Source of the DNA: a virus
IMG/VR virus record: IMGVR_UViG_3300035698_005697
Span: 1 to 37,118 of that record
Strand: one strand, 5' to 3'
DNA length: 37,118 bases
Shown: positions 1 through 6,488 of the stretch, piece by piece
How positions within the stretch are numbered: position 1 is the stretch's first letter
How the letters are laid out: the number at the start of each line of letters is the position of its first letter
The notes under the pieces: generated by a model
Told to the model about the DNA's origin: nothing
What the model saw: the letters and a program-made list of their open reading frames with translations, nothing else
The model's database searches: none
Made by a program: the position numbers and the translations under genes

Positions 1-2
1 CA

Positions 3-596
3 TTATGCTTTGGTCACTTAGAGATTAGTGGTAGTGAGATGATGAAAGGTTATTTCAAAGAAGATGGTTTGCCACTTAGTTTATTTGAGAATTGTAAAAA
101 GGTTTTCTCTGGACATTTCCATCTAAGAAATAAATATGATCAAGTACAATATGTAGGTACGCCATATGAATTAGACTTTGGCGATAGATACACCGATAAA
201 GGTATCGAGATAATTGACCTTAAAACATTAGATAGTGAATTTATCTTATCTAAAGATATTCCAAGACATAAGAAAATTAAAAGCAAAGATACCCCAATCA
301 AAACACTATGTAAAGAATTGATTACTAATAATATGATACAAGTTCAATTTAATGAGGATATATCAGAGGTTGAACAGATTGACTATACAGAGAAAATTAA
401 CTCACTAGAACCTTTCTCATTTGTATTTGATACAGAACAATCATCAGAGATTGATAATGAACATGAACTAGAAACTAACATAAAGGATACATTAGCCTTT
501 ATGAGAGAGTATATAGAACTGATAGAAGTTCCAGAAGGGATTGATAAAGATGTTCTATTTGAGAAGATAAAAGAATATCATTCTCAGATTATTTAG
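3..596 (+). CDS. 47: gp47-like recombination endonuclease subunit (SbcD/Mre11 family), 3' part
   Basis: The reading frame is open from the window edge, so this is the C-terminal part of a longer protein and the ATG at 39 is internal. Two phosphoesterase motifs are visible: F-G-H-L-E-I-S-G just after the edge, and S-G-H-F-H-L-R about 28 residues later, which matches the GHxH metal-binding motif of Mre11/SbcD nucleases. The rest (a GTPYELDFGD stretch, then an acidic tail) fits the cap region of T4 gp47. In T4 this subunit works with gp46 in processing DNA ends for recombination-dependent replication. Here gp46 is on the same strand but lies 5.9 kb downstream, beyond a minus-strand block. The gene ends only 5 nt before the stop of the convergent gene at 602, with no obvious terminator between them. 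Confidence 0.85.
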   Translation, partial: LCFGHLEISGSEMMKGYFKEDGLPLSLFENCKKVFSGHFHLRNKYDQVQYVGTPYELDFGDRYTDKGIEIIDLKTLDSEFILSKDIPRHKKIKSKDTPIKTLCKELITNNMIQVQFNEDISEVEQIDYTEKINSLEPFSFVFDTEQSSEIDNEHELETNIKDTLAFMREYIELIEVPEGIDKDVLFEKIKEYHSQII

Positions 597-601
597 TATA
601 T

Positions 602-1066
602 CTATTCACCAGGGAAATATTTCTGTCGGGGCCACTCTTTACCAGTAAAATACACGAAATTTTTTGCAAACTCTAATGCTTTCTCTTGAGTTGTAAAAAC
701 TATTTCTCCATAAACTAGTTGTTTCCCTCTTATAAGTTTACCAGAGGGATAACCAATATATTGTACAACAGTTTTTTCACCATTAGTTCCGACTGTCGCT
801 CTTGTACTCTGATCACTGAATTCATCTATTTCATCTTTTATACCAATAAATTTACTCTTATCTTCTACCCACGATAACATATCTTTACCGTAAGGTATAA
901 TCATATTTCCGAACTTTTCAGCCCTTTTAACCTCACGAAATCCTATCTCAGAAACTTTGTGTGAACTAAAGGAAATAACTATATGTGAATATTTCCCAAC
1001 CACAACTGACAATTTACCGTTTTTTTTCCTAAGTGCTTCATATAATACATCCAAATACTTATCCAT
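602..1066 (-). CDS. Hypothetical protein, 154 aa
   Basis: I do not recognise this protein. It has mixed alpha/beta character, with a lysine-rich first helix (DKYLDVLYEALRKKNGK) and a C-terminal segment rich in aromatic residues (FVYFTGKEWPRQKYFPGE). It has no signal peptide, membrane segment or cysteine motif. I chose the ATG at 1066 over a TTG two codons upstream because a GAGG ribosome site sits 7 nt before it. A TATAAATA late promoter element lies about 35 nt upstream. It is the last gene of the minus-strand block and converges on gp47. Confidence 0.6.
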   Translation of the reverse strand: MDKYLDVLYEALRKKNGKLSVVVGKYSHIVISFSSHKVSEIGFREVKRAEKFGNMIIPYGKDMLSWVEDKSKFIGIKDEIDEFSDQSTRATVGTNGEKTVVQYIGYPSGKLIRGKQLVYGEIVFTTQEKALEFAKNFVYFTGKEWPRQKYFPGE

Positions 1067-1099
1067 TTTCAATCCTCAAAAAGGTTCTATATATATATA

Positions 1100-1107
1100 T
1101 ATTTATA
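1100..1107 (-). promoter_or_regulatory. T4-type late promoter element TATAAATA
   Basis: This is an exact match to the T4 late promoter -10 sequence on the minus strand, about 33 nt before the start at 1066. It sits in a run of alternating AT, so chance similarity is possible. Confidence 0.45.
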
Positions 1108-1122
1108 AGAAAACTATTCTCT

Positions 1123-1533
1123 TTATATAATACTCTTTGATTTATAATTCAATTCTAAATCAACAAAGCATATTTCTCCGCCTTCACTATCCACACCAGT
1201 TGTATTAAAATCGGAAAGGGATATATCATTTAATCTTACACCACCCAAAGCATCACCAGAAGTGTCTAAGTATTTAATGATTAAGGATACATTAGACTTT
1301 TTTTGCATATCTCCAAATGATCCCAGGAAATCCCAAAATATTTTTCCCTCAGCCATTAACATATTCCACTTAATTTTATCACTATCATATTCAATATTTC
1401 TAGTAATAATAGTTAAGAAATCTTCACAACCTTCTTTTACAATAATCTCTTCCCCCTCTAACAACATTTCAATATGAAAATATTGTGTTCTATGAATTCC
1501 AGGGATAGCATTTTTAAAATTTTGTAAACTCAT
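1123..1533 (-). CDS. Hypothetical protein, 136 aa, possibly tail-tube-like
   Basis: This is a soluble, beta-rich protein. Its final 40 residues run L-N-D-I-S-L-S-D-F, then EGGEICFVDLELNYKS. This loosely resembles the end of T4 gp19/gp54-type tube proteins, where a short helix is followed by a final strand ending in an aromatic residue. The similarity is by eye only and weak. It starts 2 nt after the stop of the actin-like gene, with a GAGGAG ribosome site inside the end of that gene, so the two are very likely co-transcribed and translationally coupled. If it is a tube-like protein, its place outside any tail module would be odd. Confidence 0.55.
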   Translation of the reverse strand: MSLQNFKNAIPGIHRTQYFHIEMLLEGEEIIVKEGCEDFLTIITRNIEYDSDKIKWNMLMAEGKIFWDFLGSFGDMQKKSNVSLIIKYLDTSGDALGGVRLNDISLSDFNTTGVDSEGGEICFVDLELNYKSKSII

Positions 1534-1535
1534 AA

Positions 1536-2570
1536 TTACTCCTCGTTAAGTTTTCCGCATTGATATAATCCATGAACTACTGAATAAAGTGGTTCTTCTG
1601 ATAATGTAACACTTTTGATAGGTATCGGAAAGTTCTTATTATCTTCAATAGTTTGTTCTAATACTGGCACAAACCCATCAATTAACGAAGTTCCACCACA
1701 TACTACAATAGGGATAGGCTCATATAAATCTGGTAATTCTGATTTATCCTTACTATTATATAATTCTGTTATTTGTTCTATAAGATATCTTAACAAAGCT
1801 CTATAATATACAGCAATTGCTTTCTCTCTTTCATCTTTAGGATTAAGAATACTCATACCACTCTCTTTTACTCTGGTCATTGTGGTTGGGTTCTCATCTA
1901 CCTGTTTTGCGGCACTCTCATCAATCCAATCACCACCTTTTGATACAGAGAATGTTAATATAGGAATACCCATGAAGGCATAACATAAATTGATCATTCC
2001 TGCTCCAAAAGAAATACCTAATCCCGTAAAATCACTATCTCCTAAATCAGAGAATACAACCGCTAAACCTTCTTCAATACAAGACACATTTTTATATCCT
2101 ATTTTTTTAAAAATGTCATATAAGGTAGAACGATGATATTCATTATCAAAATCATTATCGACTGGATTAGCAGGGACACAATAGAAAACACTATCTGTCT
2201 TTGAGGTGGGCGCACCCACAACTGCCTTAATTAACTCCTCTACCATAATAGCAGACAATGGTTCCTTTGGATTTAATACACCTTTCTTCATTGGTCGTAA
2301 TGTAGATTTACGGACAGTATTTGCCATCTTGTAGGCACTATCGCCAAGGATATATAAAATATCATCAATCTCTGTATAGTGGGCACCAGTCTTATTCAAC
2401 ATCTTTTTTCCGAATTGGGGGGCATTACCACCCATAAAAGATGATGGGTCAACCTTGAAGAAACAATCCCGCACTTTACGAAATTTTATCTTTTTAGGAC
2501 AATCAGACTTTTCACAAGAAGCAATATATCCAGTCCCAATGTCCACACTTACACATCTTACTTCACCCAT
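1536..2570 (-). CDS. Actin-like ATPase (ParM/MreB/Alp superfamily)
   Basis: The 344-residue length is typical of bacterial actins. The superfamily motifs appear in order: phosphate-1 V-D-I-G-T-G at residues 9-14, a phosphate-2-like G-I-S-F-G-A-G-M-I-N near residue 187, and the adenosine motif V-V-C-G-G-T-S-L-I-D-G-F near residue 291. The phosphate-2 motif lacks the usual leading Asp (DxGxxT), having S-F-G-A-G instead, so ATP hydrolysis may be altered. A C-x4-C pair (residues about 19-24) sits in the first beta-hairpin. Known relatives form filaments that segregate plasmids or position DNA. In a phage a role in moving or anchoring replicating DNA is plausible, but it is inferred. The start has a GGAGAG site, and a late promoter element lies 22 nt upstream. 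Confidence 0.8.
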   Translation of the reverse strand: MGEVRCVSVDIGTGYIASCEKSDCPKKIKFRKVRDCFFKVDPSSFMGGNAPQFGKKMLNKTGAHYTEIDDILYILGDSAYKMANTVRKSTLRPMKKGVLNPKEPLSAIMVEELIKAVVGAPTSKTDSVFYCVPANPVDNDFDNEYHRSTLYDIFKKIGYKNVSCIEEGLAVVFSDLGDSDFTGLGISFGAGMINLCYAFMGIPILTFSVSKGGDWIDESAAKQVDENPTTMTRVKESGMSILNPKDEREKAIAVYYRALLRYLIEQITELYNSKDKSELPDLYEPIPIVVCGGTSLIDGFVPVLEQTIEDNKNFPIPIKSVTLSEEPLYSVVHGLYQCGKLNEE

Positions 2571-2591
2571 TATTACTCTCCGTTTTATTAG

Positions 2592-2599
2592 TATTTATA
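2592..2599 (-). promoter_or_regulatory. T4-type late promoter element TATAAATA
   Basis: An exact TATAAATA on the minus strand, 22 nt upstream of the actin-like gene start and in the gap after the sulfotransferase stop. Position and sequence match the other late elements in the window. Confidence 0.6.
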
Positions 2600-3293
2600 A
2601 ATCTAAAAAATGTTTTTGGTCTATTCTACTGGATATTGATTGTAAAATATCATCTCTCAAATTAATATAACTATATATATTACCTTTAACTTTATTCTTT
2701 AAAATCTCTTCATATCGTTCTTTATCATAATCAAGTTTAATAAAATCAAATACTTTCTCCATTGTTTCGGTTGGATACCTAACTAAATCTTCCCAATAAA
2801 CAATCATCATCCTATCACACATATTATCTTCTACTTTATTATATACACTATTATATTTAAAAAACCTACTAAAAGCTCCCCTTTTTTTATATGATTTTGC
2901 TATATTCCTTGGGTCTTTCTTCATTACAATTATTGGGACATCTTCTGTCTTCTTTAATAAACCAACGATATTATAAACATATATAGGGGTCTTATCTACA
3001 ATTTTAACATCATCAGGCAATTCCTTTAACTCTTTTATACCTCTATAAAATCCCTCAAAATTATCAGCATCACATAATTTAATGAAATCCTCTTTATTAA
3101 TGTGCCAACCTTTCATACAAATTCTGTTATATGGTTTGAATTTTTTATAATGTATAGGATTTTGTCCTTTATACAATACCCCTAATTCGGACTTAGAATA
3201 AATCTTTTCATGTATGCTTATTAACTTCCTCATAATAGTAGTACCACTATGTTCCATACCAGTAATAACACATTGTAGGTGGTCAGATAACAT
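2595..3293 (-). CDS. Sulfotransferase-family protein (PAPS-binding fold)
   Basis: The 232-residue protein opens with a strand and P-loop-like motif, C-V-I-T-G-M-E-H-S-G-T-T-I-M-R-K (residues 8-23). This is the 5'-phosphosulfate binding loop of sulfotransferases. Around residues 113-130 it has V-P-I-I-V-M-K-K-D-P-R-N-I-A-K-S-Y, the 3'-phosphate binding motif with the conserved R and S. Family members move sulfate from PAPS to hydroxyl or amino groups of glycans, lipids or peptides; the acceptor here is unknown. It overlaps the preceding membrane-protein gene by one base (TAATG), so it is the third gene of a coupled radical SAM, membrane protein, sulfotransferase set. This hints at joint modification of one target. 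Confidence 0.8.
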   Translation of the reverse strand: MLSDHLQCVITGMEHSGTTIMRKLISIHEKIYSKSELGVLYKGQNPIHYKKFKPYNRICMKGWHINKEDFIKLCDADNFEGFYRGIKELKELPDDVKIVDKTPIYVYNIVGLLKKTEDVPIIVMKKDPRNIAKSYKKRGAFSRFFKYNSVYNKVEDNMCDRMMIVYWEDLVRYPTETMEKVFDFIKLDYDKERYEEILKNKVKGNIYSYINLRDDILQSISSRIDQKHFLDL

Positions 3294-3541
3294 TATAATT
3301 TAATATTACTCTCAACCTTATGTTGTTTCTTAGCATAGTCTTGATTTAGTTTTGATAGTTCATCTTGTGCCATATCATCCAGACTACTTTTCTTTTTCGT
3401 TTCAGCATCCTTTTTCTTTGTTGCCTTTTTCTCTTTGATAGTCTCTGTTATAGTTTTGATCTTTAGTTCAACCCTATCCTTTGCCCAGTTATACATCAAC
3501 AAAGCAAATACTATCGCTAACACCATATCTGCGAAACCCAT
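3293..3541 (-). CDS. Small single-pass membrane protein with coiled coil
   Basis: An 82-residue protein. Residues about 4-20 (A-D-M-V-L-A-I-V-F-A-L-L-M-Y-N-W) form one membrane helix. A long Lys/Glu-rich helical segment follows, with a stretch such as KEKKATKKKDAETKKK. No cleavage site follows the helix, so it is probably an N-terminal anchor. It overlaps the radical SAM gene upstream and the sulfotransferase gene downstream by one base each. It could be a membrane adaptor for those enzymes. A spanin- or holin-type lysis role cannot be excluded, but no lysis neighbours are seen. Confidence 0.7.
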   Translation of the reverse strand: MGFADMVLAIVFALLMYNWAKDRVELKIKTITETIKEKKATKKKDAETKKKSSLDDMAQDELSKLNQDYAKKQHKVESNIKL

Positions 3542-4731
3542 TATTCATCCTCTTCTTTTATACTATCTAAGATATTATCTATTGAATCCTCTGATAATTC
3601 ATTATCTTCATCAGTAGAATTATATGAAATTCTTGGTGTATCCCCAGTATTTTCTATTCCACTTAACATACTATCAATATGTTCTTTAGTTTTTCCGTGT
3701 GTATCATCTTCCGGTGCCGTTTCTATATCCAGTGATACACCATATAATAATGCTTGGTTACCCCAATCTTCATCAGTAGATGATGAAGTAATAGTATTAC
3801 CAACAACAGCATAAGCCATTACTTGTGGTTGGGTTACGCCATATATGTATGTGGGTGTAGGTGTAGGTGTAGGTGTAATCATTTTATCAGACACATTTTC
3901 CAACATTCTCTCTAATGTTTGGCCATTAGTTTCTGAATATTCTGAATACTTGATACAATCTCTACAACAATCCTTACATCCTTCAAATCTTCTATCCTTA
4001 AATTCATTCTCCCAAATATCTCCCAATCCTCTATCTAATATATTACCATAAGATTTGATTTCTCCCCAACTTCTCATACTCAAACAACTAATTACATCAC
4101 CATTATATGTGATCCCACAACTTCTGAAACCAGCAGTACAGTCATGGTTCTTTTGTAGATTATCCGCTTCTACTACCTTTATAGCTCTAACTTTTTTCAT
4201 CTGTTCACGAAGATATTTAATACCAGATGGAGGCAACATATACTCACCTTCAGTTAGTTGTATTTGCCATAACATTAGTGGTCTGTCTAAATCATAAATA
4301 TATTTCTCTATCTTGTAAAAGTCCCATATATTATGTGTCCCGAAGTTAGTAATGAATGTGGTCCTATCTATTTGATCATCAGTTAGTTTTCTAAAATCAC
4401 CTTCTTCATTTATAGATAACCCCACTCTGTCAAACATATCTTCAAAACCATTATCAAAAATCAATCCATTAGTAACAACCTTGACTTGACACCCAACATT
4501 TTTCAAAGTATCTGTAATTCCTGTTAAAGTATCTTGGTCTAATGTTCCAGGTTCCCCGCCAGATAGTGTAACCTCTTCTGGTGGGTATTTAGAAATCTCA
4601 TGTAATATATCTAATATCTTTTCATTTGTAGGGACATCTTTATTGATGAAATCCTTAGAACCACAATATTTACAATTTTTGTTACATTTTGTGGTAACTT
4701 CCCAAATAATCTCTTTTAACTTCATATCCAT
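3541..4731 (-). CDS. Radical SAM/SPASM-like enzyme with low-complexity C-terminal tail
   Basis: The 396-residue protein has the [4Fe-4S] motif C-N-K-N-C-K-Y-C near residues 16-23 and the S-G-G-E-P-G motif near residue 58. A second cysteine cluster at about residues 195-260 (C-x6-C, later C, then C-K-D-C-C-R-D-C) matches the SPASM/twitch region that holds auxiliary Fe-S clusters in peptide-modifying radical SAM enzymes. After residue 280 the sequence turns into a TPTPTPTPT tract and an acidic Ser/Thr/Asp-rich tail of about 115 residues, unusual for the family. I chose the ATG at 4731 because AGG lies 6 nt upstream; a TTG at 4737 is the alternative. The substrate is unknown. It heads a coupled triad and follows the tmRNA on the same strand. 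Confidence 0.85.
   Translation of the reverse strand: MDMKLKEIIWEVTTKCNKNCKYCGSKDFINKDVPTNEKILDILHEISKYPPEEVTLSGGEPGTLDQDTLTGITDTLKNVGCQVKVVTNGLIFDNGFEDMFDRVGLSINEEGDFRKLTDDQIDRTTFITNFGTHNIWDFYKIEKYIYDLDRPLMLWQIQLTEGEYMLPPSGIKYLREQMKKVRAIKVVEADNLQKNHDCTAGFRSCGITYNGDVISCLSMRSWGEIKSYGNILDRGLGDIWENEFKDRRFEGCKDCCRDCIKYSEYSETNGQTLERMLENVSDKMITPTPTPTPTYIYGVTQPQVMAYAVVGNTITSSSTDEDWGNQALLYGVSLDIETAPEDDTHGKTKEHIDSMLSGIENTGDTPRISYNSTDEDNELSEDSIDNILDSIKEEDE
3851..3876. repeat. 6-bp microsatellite encoding the Thr-Pro tract
   Basis: About four copies of a GTAGGT-type hexamer (plus strand) encode the TPTPTPTPT stretch of the radical SAM protein. A perfect short tandem repeat in coding sequence can change length by slippage, which would alter the linker without shifting the frame. 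Confidence 0.8.
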
Positions 4732-4754
4732 AATCAACCTCTATAAAAAATAAA

Positions 4755-5127
4755 TGGACCTGTCCGAGTCTGCCCTAGGAGTCCTTACCATAGTATAAAT
4801 ATAATGTCTACAACAATGTTCAATATTTTAATCTCTTTTGTATAACCGTCTATTGACAAACTATTATACAACTTATCTATTGTTTTTTCTCCATTAGAAC
4901 GAGAGTTTTTTCTTTTGTGGTTAAACCCGTAAGTTACAAAAAGAAATGAAACCTTACTCACGAATTTTGTTACCTATTACTAAGCAACGGGGTTACTACC
5001 TATTACTAGGCAGCCATAGCAAATTGTGATTCACCATTTATTATTTGATACATTTTTACGAGGCCAAGTATCATCCTCATGTTGCGATCATATCTCAACC
5101 ATATAAGTCGAAATCTGTTTCAGGCCC
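4755..5127 (-). ncRNA. ssrA: tmRNA (ssrA), one-piece, phage-encoded
   Basis: The 5' end GGGCCUG pairs with CAGGUCC at the 3' end, giving a full 7-bp acceptor stem with discriminator A. The G-U pair at position 3 is the alanine identity element. The 5' end continues with the tmRNA-typical AUUUCGAC. A pseudoknot follows (5047-5078): stem GAGG/CCUC interlocks with stem GAUAC/GUAUC, and its 15-nt core UUGGCCUCGUAAAAA is, from memory, identical to E. coli ssrA. The tag frame reads about NGESQFAMAA and ends at UAG (5006-5008), followed by more stops. The length of 373 nt is normal for tmRNA. CCA is not encoded. The T-arm (UCCUAG/CUCGGA with one mismatch, loop GGCAGA) lacks a normal T-loop, the weakest point. 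It would rescue stalled ribosomes and tag products for proteolysis. Confidence 0.85.
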
Positions 5128-5149
5128 GAATTGTAAAAGAACTATCTAT

Positions 5150-5176
5150 AGTATAACGTATTTATAAAGATGTCAA
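5150..5176 (-). promoter_or_regulatory. Sigma-70 promoter of the tmRNA, overlapping a late element
   Basis: On the minus strand TTGACA (5171-5176) and TATACT (5150-5155) are separated by 15 nt. A TACTAT two bases further on gives 17 nt. Transcription would start about 15 nt before the mature tmRNA 5' end. A TATAAATA late element (5159-5166) lies inside the spacer, so both host polymerase and the late-modified polymerase could start here. Confidence 0.65.
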
Positions 5177-5183
5177 GCAGTTT

Positions 5184-5357
5184 TTATTCATCAGTAAAGA
5201 TTAATTCTAATCTTTTATCCCATTCAGGGATTCCGTCTGTTTCATCGATACCACCGAGTTTCCTTGACATCTGTTTTCTGCTCTTTGCCATCTTCTCTGC
5301 TACATCTTTAGAATGTCCATACTTCATTAGTGTCTTGACTAATTCTTCATCTGTCAT
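5184..5357 (-). CDS. Small hypothetical protein, 57 aa
   Basis: The frame begins with an ATG that overlaps the TGA of the 92-aa gene (ATGA), and it runs to a TAA at 5184. The product starts MTDEELVKTLMKYGHSKDVA and is rich in charged helix-forming residues. It contains a Lys/Arg-rich middle (EKMAKSRKQMSRK) and an acidic end (LIFTDE). The N-terminal half looks like a short helical or HTH-like segment, but this cannot be settled by eye. The four-base overlap and normal codon use make it a real gene. It is the last gene before the tmRNA promoter. Confidence 0.65.
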   Translation of the reverse strand: MTDEELVKTLMKYGHSKDVAEKMAKSRKQMSRKLGGIDETDGIPEWDKRLELIFTDE

Positions 5358-5632
5358 TTAACTAGTTCTGCAATAATATCTGCAACATGGTCACATTCTT
5401 CTTCACTTTCACAATGTAAATCAGATATGTAATGTCCGAATACATGCCTAACATGGTAGTCATCATCTACGTCAGTTGCAGCACCTATGTTGAAACCTAC
5501 AAATTCTTGAGAAGTAAAATCACAAGGATATCCTTGTTTCATAGTAACTTCTTTTATGTTAGGTATAGGTAACTCAAACTTATCACATAAACCAATAAAC
5601 TTATTTTTACATCTATCATACGACTTTTTCAT
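5354..5632 (-). CDS. Hypothetical protein with His/Cys-rich C-terminus, 92 aa
   Basis: The C-terminal half has H-V-R-H-V-F-G-H-Y-I-S-D-L-H-C, then E-S-E-E-E-C-D-H. The spacing of His, Cys and Asp residues suggests a metal-binding site, although it is not the HExxH motif of peptidases. The first half has three further cysteines (about residues 8, 16 and 37). I do not recognise the family. The start codon lies next to the stop of the upstream 169-aa gene, and its own stop overlaps the next start (ATGA), so it belongs to a tight four-gene unit. Confidence 0.65.
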   Translation of the reverse strand: MKKSYDRCKNKFIGLCDKFELPIPNIKEVTMKQGYPCDFTSQEFVGFNIGAATDVDDDYHVRHVFGHYISDLHCESEEECDHVADIIAELVK

Positions 5633-6138
5633 TTTATTTTCTTCTTCCTATCTTTAAAAGATTTTATTTTACCATCAATTGATTCTTTTTGTTTATTAAA
5701 ATCATCACTTGTAATTTCACCTTTCGTCTTTCGTATCCTCAAGTCTGCAACCTTTTTTTGTAGATTAGCAATATCTCTACCAACTACCTTTTTGTCTGCC
5801 TTAACACTTGACCTATGTGCTTCCTTTTCTTGTTTGGATAATTTCTTTTTTACTTCTGGTTTTTTCAATTGTTCTTTCTTAGCCTGTTTTACTATAGTAT
5901 CAATTGTATCCTTTGGTAATTTTTTTATATTTTTTATTTGTGTTTTAATATCTTTAGTAATATCTATTTTCTTTAATATTTCTTTCGGGGTTATTTTCTT
6001 TAGATCACCTTCTAAATCTTTCTTTGCTCTCTCAATAGGATCAGTTATGTCAGATTTTACTTTCTCAATCTCTGATCTTGCTAGATCTTTAATAGTCCCG
6101 AGTATTTCGTATAATTCTGAGAATTCTTTAAACTTCAT
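5629..6138 (-). CDS. Lysine-rich helical protein with capsid-targeting-like leader
   Basis: A 169-residue, very basic, almost wholly helical protein with several coiled-coil-like stretches (for example KKLSKQEKEAHRSSVKADKK). Its N-terminus MKFKEFSELYEILG matches the leader type seen repeatedly in this window (M-[KR]-F-K-x-F), ending in L-Y-E before Ile, a possible gp21 protease site. No known domain is visible. A basic, packaged, DNA-associated internal head protein is a reasonable inference. It overlaps its upstream neighbour by 11 nt. Confidence 0.65.
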   Translation of the reverse strand: MKFKEFSELYEILGTIKDLARSEIEKVKSDITDPIERAKKDLEGDLKKITPKEILKKIDITKDIKTQIKNIKKLPKDTIDTIVKQAKKEQLKKPEVKKKLSKQEKEAHRSSVKADKKVVGRDIANLQKKVADLRIRKTKGEITSDDFNKQKESIDGKIKSFKDRKKKIK

Positions 6139-6421
6139 TATTAGGACTCTTTACAGTATCATTACACCCAGTTTTATCATCTGGCACATCATCTTCATTG
6201 GGTCTTACATTCTTATTATATAACTTCCATATATTGTAATCTCTACTTAATTCATAGACGGTTCCATCTGCTAATACCCTTGATATAGGAGTCTCTTTTA
6301 CAACTTTTCCATTTTTTTCTAATGATTGCATCTCTTCAAATGATATTGATTCTCTAGGACACTCATCATCAGCAGTAAAAATTGATGATAATTTTTCATT
6401 ATATTCTTTTAAATCAATCAT
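6128..6421 (-). CDS. Small hypothetical protein, 97 aa
   Basis: An acidic, soluble protein beginning MIDLKEYNEKLSSIFTADDE, a helical start like those of the leader-bearing proteins in the plus-strand region, but without a clear (I/L)xE site. The middle part (SRVLADGTVYELSRDYNIWKLYNK) reads like a small beta domain and the C-terminus is disordered. It is the first gene of the minus-strand block. GGAGAA precedes the ATG and a late promoter element lies 21 nt upstream. The family is unknown. Confidence 0.6.
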   Translation of the reverse strand: MIDLKEYNEKLSSIFTADDECPRESISFEEMQSLEKNGKVVKETPISRVLADGTVYELSRDYNIWKLYNKNVRPNEDDVPDDKTGCNDTVKSPNNEV

Positions 6422-6441
6422 ATATTCTCCATTTTTATTAG

Positions 6442-6449
6442 TATTTATA
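6442..6449 (-). promoter_or_regulatory. T4-type late promoter element TATAAATA
   Basis: An exact element on the minus strand, 21 nt before the first gene of the minus-strand block. It is set in the short divergent gap shared with gp46. Confidence 0.6.
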
Positions 6450-6488
6450 TTATAATGGTTCTATCTTTATAGGTTGACTGAGGTTTAT

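Noticed and set aside
39-596. A complete gene starting at the ATG at 39
   Set aside because: The frame is open to the window edge and the upstream residues carry a phosphoesterase motif (G-H-L-E-I-S-G), so the ATG is internal to gp47.
4794-4801. TATAAATA on the plus strand as a late promoter
   Set aside because: It lies inside the tmRNA and points towards a region with only minus-strand genes. Chance in AT-rich sequence is more likely.
5170-5361. Plus-strand frame of 63 codons
   Set aside because: It is the antisense of the 57-aa minus-strand gene, which overlaps its neighbour in typical operon style.
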